The position numbers and the translations under genes are program-made. Below, in pieces: positions 1 through 5,395 of a stretch of DNA of 11,728 nucleotides. Source of the stretch: Burkholderia sp. (lineage in GTDB: Bacteria; Pseudomonadota; Gammaproteobacteria; Burkholderiales; Burkholderiaceae). The stretch lies in assembly GCF_018375725.1 (NCBI RefSeq), contig NZ_JAHACR010000112.1, positions 1 to 11,728 on the forward strand. Reading direction: 5' to 3'. Each line of letters begins with the position of its first letter. Positions within the stretch are counted from its first letter, which is position 1. Under the pieces are notes generated by a model. It was not told the DNA's origin. It saw only the letters and a program-made list of their open reading frames with translations, and made no database searches.

Positions 1-170
1 TAGTGGTTCTGATTAACGCGTTGGGGCTTGGGAAGCTGAGGTAATGGCCATTATACGACGCCCGCAGAATGCGCGATTTTACAGGGGTTTGGGTGGGGAT
101 GGCAAGCGGGCGGTTTTGGGCGGTGGCATCGAAACTGGCATGGCCGCTCGGTGGAGCGGTGGCATCGCCG
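1..170. repeat. Long direct repeat, copy A (start lies outside the window)
   Basis: Bases 1-86 are identical to 6882-6967 (copy B). The match continues without gaps to about 170/7051 at roughly 80% identity. The first 48 bases are also identical to 11483-11530 (copy C), which then stays colinear but diverged. Within the shared core, 42-53 is a perfect 12-base palindrome (TAATGGCCATTA). A reading frame opens at an ATG inside this palindrome and runs into the next gene, but copy C stops after 10 codons in the same frame, so it is probably not coding. In copies B and C the family extends about 98 bases further upstream, so copy A is cut by the window edge. The nature of the repeat is unknown; no transposase or integrase is linked to it here. 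Confidence 0.9.
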
Positions 171-259
171 TGGGGGCCGGACTGGGGATAGCTTATGATG
201 AAGCTCCACCATCTAGTGCGATGCAGGCCGGTCGAAAGAGAGCGTTGAGGAGGGATGCC

Positions 260-823
260 ATGAAGGACGCGTCGATAGATCTCGACAAGCTCGTCTACCT
301 TGATCTGGAGTTTGTTTCTAGGAAGTACGAAGAAATTCGAAACATCGACCCTTCCAGTAAGGTTACAGCCCAGGTCCGTGCAAGCGGATCAGTAAGAGCA
401 TTTTTCGCGACTGTCGGGGCGTCAACGCAGGAGTCTCGAACTTACTCGATCACGTCTCGCGAAATGATTATTAGCATCTGGCCGGAATTGGGGCGGACGT
501 ACGAAAAATTTACCACTTTTGAAAATTATCGGGGAACCAAGATTCAGTGGGTTGCAGGGGACTTAACCATTGGCGAATGGAGGGGGTGTGGCAGTGAACA
601 GCCGGGTTATGAATATTTTGAGTTAAAGGTGGATGGAAGGCGGATGGCTTTCCTTGCTCAAGAGGCTTATTTTTCCGCTGGCTTTGAGCAAGTATTTCGC
701 GCGTCGCCCGTACTCAAAGGTAATATTGGAATCCCGGTGCGGTGTTTGGCTAGAATAATGTGGCATGCTGTTGATGCTGGAAATTTTGTGTGTTGTCCGT
801 ATTTAATCGTTGAGAATTGCTAG
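260..823 (+). CDS. Hypothetical protein, 187 aa, AT-rich cargo gene
   Basis: I do not recognise this protein with confidence. I place the start at the ATG at 260 because a good Shine-Dalgarno sequence (GAGGAGGG, 246-254 region) lies just upstream. The frame is open back to 44, but that part is repeat copy A plus spacer. The protein is soluble-looking, with no signal peptide or membrane segment. Its N-terminus (LDKLVYLDLEFVSRKYEEI, about residues 8-26) vaguely recalls the opening of DUF6414-type proteins, which is only an impression. The middle is beta-rich with many aromatic residues. The C-terminus has a CC pair and ends in Cys. The AT-rich composition and direct position after a repeat suggest acquired cargo. 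A second AT-rich gene follows after 98 bases and could be co-transcribed, since no terminator is visible between them. Confidence 0.72.
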   Translation: MKDASIDLDKLVYLDLEFVSRKYEEIRNIDPSSKVTAQVRASGSVRAFFATVGASTQESRTYSITSREMIISIWPELGRTYEKFTTFENYRGTKIQWVAGDLTIGEWRGCGSEQPGYEYFELKVDGRRMAFLAQEAYFSAGFEQVFRASPVLKGNIGIPVRCLARIMWHAVDAGNFVCCPYLIVENC

Positions 824-921
824 CGACTGGTAATTGATTTTTGATTGCTGGATTTTCTATTTGCTGGTCGATCTTCGATGTTTTTGCGTGGAATTGATGG
901 AAATGTCGAAGAGGGATTGGG

Positions 922-1587
922 GTGATAGGGATGAATGTTGGTGATGAAGAGGTGATGATATTTTTGATTAATCGATATGTTATGATAAATGGGCGATATT
1001 ATCGTGACATGTTGCCTGATCAGCAAGCTGAATATTTGCCTGAAATTTTTGATATGACGAGTGCTGATGAGGCTCGCCGTGTCGAGAAGCTTAAAGAATT
1101 GTTTTTCCTCTATGGTGCGATTCGCGGCATTCGGGTGTCAAGTATGTCTGAGGTCGAGCGCAACGCTATAATTTCCACTGGTCGAGCAAGAATGGTCGCC
1201 TTTGAGAAATGGCGGGCAGAGAAAGAGTCCGCGGTGCGGGCAGAAATAAATGAAAGGAGGCAGGCTCGGGTCACTCACTCTCTAGCGGAAGAAAGGCGAA
1301 TTGCGGCCGAACGCGACGCGCCGTATAGACGTGGCGTTGATGCTGTATTTTCTATCATGTCGAGATCACGTTCGGAGATTGGTGTAGAGGCTAGTAAAGA
1401 TATCAGCTGGGATATGAGGCGCATGGTGATTGAAGCCGCACAGAAGAACGCCAAAATTAGTCCTGCGTATGTCGCCCAGATTCTTGATATAAAGAGGGCG
1501 GAGGCAAAGAAGGTGCTTGCCTCGCTTGTTGAGGCAGGTGAGCTGCGAGTGCGCGTGGATGGATGGTATGAGCGCGCTGATATATGA
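922..1587 (+). CDS. Hypothetical protein with C-terminal winged-helix-like domain, 221 aa
   Basis: No family was recognised. The start is taken as the GTG at 922, because GAGGG (911-915) sits 6 bases upstream; ATGs at 931 and 955 are alternatives with poorer spacing. Residues about 1-85 are mixed alpha/beta. Residues about 90-130 are strongly charged and Arg/Glu/Ala-rich, consistent with a long helix or coiled coil. Residues about 160-218 look like a winged helix: a helix (DMRRMVIEAAQKN), then KISPAYVAQILDI, a likely recognition helix (RAEAKKVLASLVEAGEL), and a beta wing ending VDGWYERAD. This suggests DNA or partner binding, perhaps as a regulator, but the function is inference. It follows the preceding AT-rich gene in the same direction with no obvious terminator, so the two may form one transcript. 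Confidence 0.75.
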   Translation: MIGMNVGDEEVMIFLINRYVMINGRYYRDMLPDQQAEYLPEIFDMTSADEARRVEKLKELFFLYGAIRGIRVSSMSEVERNAIISTGRARMVAFEKWRAEKESAVRAEINERRQARVTHSLAEERRIAAERDAPYRRGVDAVFSIMSRSRSEIGVEASKDISWDMRRMVIEAAQKNAKISPAYVAQILDIKRAEAKKVLASLVEAGELRVRVDGWYERADI

Positions 1588-1836
1588 GTGTCTAACCTTT
1601 TGGGCGCTTAAAAATACGTCATGATCGCTATGATTGATCTCGCCAAATTTGGCGTCGCCTCGCGTTATTGGAATAAGCCATTCTATTGGCCGGCGATGAG
1701 GTTGGCTTGCTCCTCCATTTCACCGTTCAAAAACGAGATGGGGACGAAGCACGTAGGGTAAGCGCGTGGCCCGTAGTGGATGTTTTGCCTTTCAGGCCGG
1801 GGATGGCCTCAAGATCGAAAACTGGATAAGTTAATC
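1588..1836 (+). other. Spacer with only a 46-codon ORF
   Basis: Here the AT-rich block ends and GC-rich sequence begins. The only notable content is an open frame from the ATG at 1621 to the stop at 1759-1761 (46 aa, containing ASRYWNKPFYWP). It has no visible ribosome binding site and no family I recognise, and may be a gene remnant. The frame of the next gene is also open from an ATG at 1780, without a Shine-Dalgarno sequence. I see no terminator or RNA gene. Confidence 0.4.
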
Positions 1837-2922
1837 ATGTGGGGTTTCCTTAAGAGAAAGCCGCGCGAGCCGATCGAGATCACGTACATGCGCGCTGCGG
1901 GACAACTGGCTCCAATCGTTGGCCAGGTGAACGCCGAGGGGCGGTATGTGGAATTTCTGATTCTGGCGCCGAACGATTTGCCGTCGCCAGATGACTTTTT
2001 GGCGATGTTGACGATTACCTGTTCGACGCTCGGACTGCGCGCATTCGCTGAAAGCATTGATGCGCGGATCGCAAGGCGCGATTTTGTGGGGAGCTTCGAT
2101 TGTCTCATACCGGGCGACAATCGCGATCTGCTATCGGTGCCACGTCATGTTGTCATGGCCATCAGCAACGGCCGCGCTGACCATGCGTTTTGGAGCTGGA
2201 TTTTGCCTGCTGAAGGAGTGCCGATTGGCCATGAGGGGCTTGTGATTGAAAAGTTTGGCCTGTCGTCGTTCGATATCAGCATCGAAACGCACGCAGGCTT
2301 TAACCGGTTCGTGCTGATCGCCACAGATCGCCGGACGAATCAGCGGGCGTTTTCGTATGGCCTTGAACGCTCGCCAATGACGTGCTGCATCGTGCACATC
2401 CGTGCGGACGGCACGCGCTTTAACCTCGGCCAATACGATTTCGACATGCCGTACGAGACCTTCAAGCAGATGGCGGTCAAATTCGCAATCGAACAGATTT
2501 ACGACGATCGATGCATTCCGCACAGGACGTTGAACGCGATTGCAACGGCTGCCGTCGTCGACAAGATTTCGAAGATCGGCTTCCGGGCGCTGGTGATCCA
2601 TAAGGACTAGCAGACCGGGCCACAGATTATCGGCACGCTGGACGGTATGCCCGGCGCCGTGCTCGTTCGTGCCGCAGTCTACCCCGACGTGGGCATGATC
2701 GACGACCTGACCGACAAGGAGATTGCTGATCTGATCGAAGACCACCTGCTGCGCAAACGGGATCTGTATCTCGCTTGCGTGACACTCACCAACGCCGAGG
2801 CACGGAACGAGTATGAGAAGGGCGTCCTGCTTTGCAACGGCACGTTCCAGATGTCTATGGATCAGTTCACATGCCTGACGGAAGGTCTTGAACATCCGGG
2901 CGCGAGGACTATCAGTGATTAG
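1837..2922 (+). pseudogene. Hypothetical gene split by an in-frame TAG at 2608-2610
   Basis: The open frame from 1837 (MWGFLKRKPREP...) ends at a TAG at 2608-2610 after 257 codons. The same frame is then open again to the stop at 2920-2922, another 103 codons, with the same GC-rich codon use and protein-like composition (for example QTGPQIIGTLDGMPGAV right after the stop). A single CAG-to-TAG change would explain this, giving an original protein of about 361 aa. If translated separately, the downstream part could restart at the ATG at 2647. The start is uncertain: the ATG at 1780 would add 19 residues, and neither start has a strong Shine-Dalgarno sequence. The product is not recognised and looks cytosolic. 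A long minus-strand frame over the same bases (2131-2940) is Arg/His-rich and is treated as an antisense shadow. Alternatives are readthrough or two separate proteins. Confidence 0.6.
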
Positions 2923-2942
2923 AGGGATCGCCCGTGGCATAA

Positions 2943-3175
2943 CGGAGTACTTCGAGGCACACGCTTGATACCGATGTGGTACTTACGGAGATGCGTGAGC
3001 ACGCAATTCAGGTGTGGAGCGCCGGCATCTCGGGCAGCGTGTTTTGGCTGTTGGAGCGCGGCGTCGAAGGTCCACTTCAGGGCGAGACGACACGCTATTT
3101 AGGGGCGATTTGATCTGGTCGCCAAGCTTCAATGGCGGCCCTACCGTTGTGCCAACTACGAATCTGCCGGGATAG
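2943..3175 (+). pseudogene. Remnant of a hypothetical gene with a one-base frameshift in a G run
   Basis: A GC-rich frame with no usable start is open from 2943 and reads sensibly from about 2961 (TLDTDVVLTEMREHAIQVWS) to GETTRYLGAI, with a TGA at 3111-3113. A second frame takes over at the G run at 3102-3105. It reads GDLIWSPSFNGGPTVVPTTN and stops at 3173-3175, only 7 bases before the next gene. Restoring one G would give a continuous YLGGDLIWSP sequence. I therefore call it the 3' part of a gene that lost its 5' end and then took a one-base deletion. The family was not recognised. Its stop just before the next ATG suggests it was once in an operon with the following two genes. Confidence 0.5.
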
Positions 3176-3182
3176 TCGTCGC

Positions 3183-3407
3183 ATGGACGACATCAAACAT
3201 CCCAGCGATTTCACGCCGCTGACCCCTGACCAGATTCAAGGGTTGGTGGAGTCTATTCAAGATGCCTTCGGCGGCAATTTCTCGCGCGCCGAGTTCACGG
3301 ACCATCTGCTGACTCTGCTCGAAGACGTGCCGGGATTCGAGGTCGGCGATGTCCCAGCGACATTGATCGAATCGGCATGGGCCATCTACTCGGGCGGTCG
3401 CTCATGA
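3183..3407 (+). CDS. Small acidic hypothetical protein, 74 aa
   Basis: The ATG at 3183 opens an acidic, helical-looking 74-residue protein (MDDIKHPSDFTPLTPDQIQG... ending YSGGRS). An upstream in-frame ATG at 3132 lies inside the preceding remnant and is less likely. There is no membrane segment or recognisable catalytic motif. The stop overlaps the next start by four bases (ATGA at 3404-3407), the classic arrangement for translational coupling, so the next gene was its operon partner. No clear Shine-Dalgarno sequence lies upstream of 3183, which fits coupling to the now broken gene before it. It may still be translated, but its native operon is disrupted on both sides. Confidence 0.6.
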   Translation: MDDIKHPSDFTPLTPDQIQGLVESIQDAFGGNFSRAEFTDHLLTLLEDVPGFEVGDVPATLIESAWAIYSGGRS

Positions 3408-3526
3408 GCCGACCACTATTCCAACTCGGCCAGGTTGTTGCGACGCGCGCCGTGGCTGCGCATCTTGAGCAACACGGCATTGCTGCCGCTTTCTATCTAG
3501 ATCGGCATGTCCACGGCGATTGGGGG
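3404..3526 (+). pseudogene. 5' fragment of a mobile-element-type hypothetical gene (MSRPLFQLGQVVATR...)
   Basis: The first 41 codons (MSRPLFQLGQVVATR, then RHVHGDWG) match my memory of a roughly 90-100 aa family, function unknown, found on integrative elements and plasmids of proteobacteria. It opens xPLFxLGQVVATxxA and has a conserved RHxxGDWG motif, after which members continue with a D/E-rich stretch and a basic C-terminal half. Here the resemblance ends right after GDWG at 3526. From 3527 the frame stays open by chance to 3928, but reads antisense to a secreted-protein gene and then into an unrelated small domain. I therefore treat the gene as 3'-truncated at a recombination junction. Its start overlaps the preceding stop (ATGA). 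Confidence 0.6.
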
Positions 3527-3673
3527 AGTGTAGCCGCTGACAGTTTCATCCGATCCGAAGCTGCCAGATCCGCTGTACAACGACGAGCTCGAATGATGGT
3601 GTTGTCCGTACATCGATTGCGCAAATGCCGGCGCCGCTACAGCGCAGGCAATGAGGAGCATTGCTCTTTTCAT
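3497..3673 (-). pseudogene. Small exported protein gene, 3'-truncated at 3527 (58 codons as it stands)
   Basis: On the minus strand the ATG at 3671-3673 is preceded at good spacing by GAGGG. It encodes a textbook signal peptide: MKR, a hydrophobic core (AMLLIACAVAAP), and an AFA-Q cleavage site after residue 18. The mature part is Ser/Gly/His/Tyr-rich (QSMYGQHHHSSSSLYSGSGS), then SDETVSGYT. As I recall, small exported proteins of this style in Burkholderia-like bacteria continue after GYT with an RxNGTYV-type motif. Here that is replaced by PPIAVDMPI and a stop at 3497-3499. Those last nine codons are antisense to the truncated plus-strand gene (3404-3526). The promoter, RBS and signal peptide look intact, so a shortened periplasmic peptide could still be made. 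The full-length family assignment is from memory. Confidence 0.65.
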
Positions 3674-3748
3674 GGTCGACCCTCAGGTTGTGCCGCATTA
3701 GAGCGGCTGGTTTTCAGCAGCCATTCTGCCATTTCTTGTTGGCTGTAT

Positions 3749-3928
3749 CTTGCCACGATCTCCGATGTTTACAAATTCCTTCTTGACGCCTTGCGAACTG
3801 TTGGTAAGGACGTGACGCGGAAGGACATCGTCGAAAAATTCATCGCCGAGGTGAAGCTGACGAAGGCGGGCGCGAGTGCCTACTATCAAATGATCAAGGA
3901 CAAGCACGAGCCGCAAGGTAAGAAGTGA
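3749..3928 (+). pseudogene. HTH-like small domain, tail repeat copy 1 (no start codon of its own)
   Basis: The frame reads LATISDVYKFLLDALRTVG, then KDVTRKDIVEKFIAEVKLTK, then AGASAYYQMIKDKHEP and QGKK. The part from KDVTRKD onward is nearly identical to copies ending at 5330 and 9875. The pattern of a helix (RKDIVEKFIAEV), a short turn (KLTK) and a second helix (AGASAYYQMIKDK) looks like a helix-turn-helix unit of a small DNA-binding-type protein. The frame has no ATG, GTG or TTG at a sensible position, because sequence upstream is antisense to the exported-protein gene. This copy is therefore either a 5'-truncated remnant or expressed only as the tail of an accidental fusion. The region before KDVT is longer and diverged from the other copies. 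A terminator follows 26 bases after the stop. Confidence 0.6.
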
Positions 3929-3954
3929 TTGTTGAGAATATTTGTATTTCGAGT

Positions 3955-3982
3955 AAGGCTCCTTCGGGGGCCTTTATTTTTT
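3955..3982 (+). terminator. Rho-independent terminator after tail repeat copy 1
   Basis: An 8-bp stem (AAGGCTCC with GGGGCCTT, one G-T pair) is closed by a TTCG tetraloop and followed by TATTTTTT. It closely resembles the terminator at 5354-5381, which follows tail repeat copy 2, so domain and terminator appear to have been copied together. Confidence 0.85.
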
Positions 3983-4019
3983 GATGTGCTGGGCAAAAAA
4001 TATTTGTCGAGGCAATTAA

Positions 4020-4307
4020 ATGTCGTCTTATAAAGCCCTGTTGGCACAGCGCGATGAACTTGAACGAAAGATTGAAGAAGCCCGCGAGACGGAGGTGTCG
4101 TCGGCGTTGGCTACCGTCAAGAGTCTGGTGTCCGAGTTTGGTTTTACGGAAGCGGATGTTTTCGGCCGTCAAAGACGAACACAGAAGGGGAGTCGATCTG
4201 TCGCGGAGTCGAAATATCGTGACCCGGAGACGGGCGCGACGTGGTCCGGCCGCGGTACGCCTCCGCACTGGATCGCTGGTAAGAATCGTAAGCAATTTGC
4301 AATCTGA
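4020..4307 (+). CDS. H-NS family nucleoid-associated DNA-binding protein, 95 aa
   Basis: The protein has the betaproteobacterial H-NS layout. An N-terminal coiled-coil oligomerisation helix (SYKALLAQRDELERKIEEAR, about 3-22) is followed by a helical linker to about residue 48, a basic region, and the C-terminal DNA-binding motif YRDPETGATWSGRGTPPHWI (66-85). This family binds AT-rich DNA through its Gly-Arg loop and silences foreign genes. The loop here is GRGT, whereas relatives usually carry R or K at the last position, so affinity may differ. The ATG at 4020 has GAGGCA upstream. The gene is flanked by terminators on both sides (3955-3982 and 4322-4349), so it is its own transcription unit with only about 37 bases for a leader and promoter. 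Element-borne H-NS proteins typically restrain AT-rich cargo, which fits the neighbouring genes. The length is normal for the family. Confidence 0.93.
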   Translation: MSSYKALLAQRDELERKIEEARETEVSSALATVKSLVSEFGFTEADVFGRQRRTQKGSRSVAESKYRDPETGATWSGRGTPPHWIAGKNRKQFAI

Positions 4308-4321
4308 TCGTGATTGACTAG

Positions 4322-4349
4322 AAAAGGAGAGCGAGTGCTCCCCTTTTTT
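4322..4349 (+). terminator. Rho-independent terminator after the H-NS gene
   Basis: An 11-bp stem with one mismatch (AAAAGGAGAGC with GCTCCCCTTTT) has a GAGT loop and a run of six T. It ends the H-NS transcript 14 bases after the stop codon. Confidence 0.85.
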
Positions 4350-4388
4350 ATTTCACGTCTTTGGGCGATCGGTTCAAGAAGTCCGAAT

Positions 4389-4418
4389 TTGTGACGTTAA
4401 CAAATTCATCTGTTTATA
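4389..4418 (+). promoter_or_regulatory. Possible sigma-70-type promoter for the membrane-protein gene
   Basis: TTGTGA (4389-4394) and TTTATA (4413-4418) lie 18 bases apart. The -10-like element is 15 bases ahead of the GTG start at 4434. The match to consensus is only moderate. The placement right after the H-NS terminator, and an RBS-like AAAGGA at 4421-4426, make a local promoter reasonable. Confidence 0.3.
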
Positions 4419-4433
4419 GAAAAGGATCTGTTT

Positions 4434-5167
4434 GTGTTGGATTTCTCTTTGGTGGGATTTGATTTTCGTCGGCGAGTTGCTCTCGTTATTTGGTTGATTG
4501 GTGTGGGTGGTGGCATATATTCGTTTCACATTCAACCAGAAAATTACAATATTGTTTTCGACACGGCAAAATGGATTTTTGTTCGCTTTTTTCGACGACT
4601 GCTTTCTTTGTTGGTTGGGCTGGGTTGCGCCGCGAGAAACTCAATGGATATCATTTGAAAATCATTGATTTGGTATGGGTTTCCGCATCTGCGATTGCAG
4701 TTGCACTCGCGGCAGTTCAGGCGACACAAATTTCTGCTGATTCGCATCGCATGATAATGAAGCGAAATATAGAGCAGAGCCGCAGTGTAGCGCGATCTAC
4801 GATTCGGGAAGCCTACGCGAGCGAGTGTGTGGATCACTCGATATTGAGCGCATTGCAGTGCGAGAACTTGCGTCGGCTTGGAATTTCTGTGGAGGCGAAT
4901 GGATATGTATCCCCGTCAGTAGTTGGCGCTATTTGCCCTCGTCCAATCAATATTAACAATCCGCCTGTTAATTTTACTCCGGCTCTTATTCAAGGATGTA
5001 TTAATGCTGGTTATGTGGCTTATGCGGGGGATGATCCTGTGTTGGCTGATGAGGCGAATGTTGGTATTTGGAGGATCTATGCTGGATTTTGGCCGCAATT
5101 GCTGATTATTTTGGTTGCTTTGCGTGTAACAAAGAGCGCGGCGGAAGTGCTGTGGAAGGTGAAATGA
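4434..5167 (+). pseudogene. Four-segment membrane protein with a -1 frameshift at a T6 run
   Basis: The frame from the GTG at 4434 (AAAGGA 7 bases upstream) encodes MLDFSLVGFDFRRR and a first membrane segment, then VFDTAKWIFVRFF. It would stop at 4658. A one-base backward step in the T6 run at 4587-4592 continues into a second frame (STTAFFVGWAGLRREKLNGY) that is open to 5167. Joined, this gives about 244 aa with likely membrane segments near residues 16-31, 48-65, 77-96 and close to the C-terminus (FWPQLLIILVALRV). Between the third and fourth lies a loop or domain of about 120 residues with four Cys. The second frame alone has no convincing start. The cause may be a lost T, a sequencing error, or frameshifting at the T run (not a canonical slippery heptamer). 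The family was not recognised. The stop overlaps the start-less tail repeat copy 2. Confidence 0.62.
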
Positions 5168-5330
5168 GAAACTGGCGACCGAAATCTACAAACGGATGTG
5201 GACCGTCAAGGACGTGACTAGGAAGGACAGCGTCGAAAAGTTCATCGCCGATGTGAAGCTGACGAAGGCCGGTGCGAGCACCTACTACCAGATGATCAAG
5301 GACAAGCACGGGCCGATGGGCAAGAAATGA
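5166..5330 (+). pseudogene. HTH-like small domain, tail repeat copy 2 (no start codon of its own)
   Basis: The frame reads EKLATEIYKRMWTV, then KDVTRKDSVEKFIADVKLTK, then AGASTYYQMIKDKHGPMGKK and a TGA at 5328-5330. It matches copy 3 from about ELVTEIYKRM onward. Upstream, the frame meets a stop at 5160-5162 inside the end of the membrane-protein gene, so the native N-terminus and start are missing. The join lies at about 5164-5168. Only the internal ATG at 5196 could start a shortened product, and it has no Shine-Dalgarno sequence. The Ile-to-Ser change (RKDSVEK against RKDIVEK) falls in the first predicted helix. A strong terminator follows 23 bases later. It may serve mainly as a transcribed 3' tail and terminator for the gene in front. 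Confidence 0.6.
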
Positions 5331-5353
5331 TGTGTTGTGCTTCGTGACTCTCA

Positions 5354-5381
5354 AAAGGCTCCTGCGGGAGCCTTTCTTTTT
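5354..5381 (+). terminator. Rho-independent terminator after tail repeat copy 2
   Basis: A 9-bp perfect stem (AAAGGCTCC with GGGAGCCTT plus T) has a TGCG loop and a CTTTTT tail. It is clearly related to the terminator at 3955-3982, supporting common descent of the two tail units. Confidence 0.88.
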
Positions 5382-5395
5382 GATAAATTAGCGTT

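Noticed and set aside
44..259. Upstream extension of the first gene from the ATG at 44
   Set aside because: These bases are repeat copy A and spacer. The same ATG frame stops after 10 codons in copy C, and a much better ribosome site precedes 260.
2131..2940. 269-codon minus-strand frame
   Set aside because: It lies antisense to the GC-rich split gene and has the Arg/His-rich composition typical of antisense frames, with no family pattern or ribosome site.
3527..3748. Middle part of the 183-codon plus-strand frame 3377-3928 as real protein
   Set aside because: It is antisense to a gene with a clear signal peptide and joins unrelated fragments on both sides, so the frame is open by chance.
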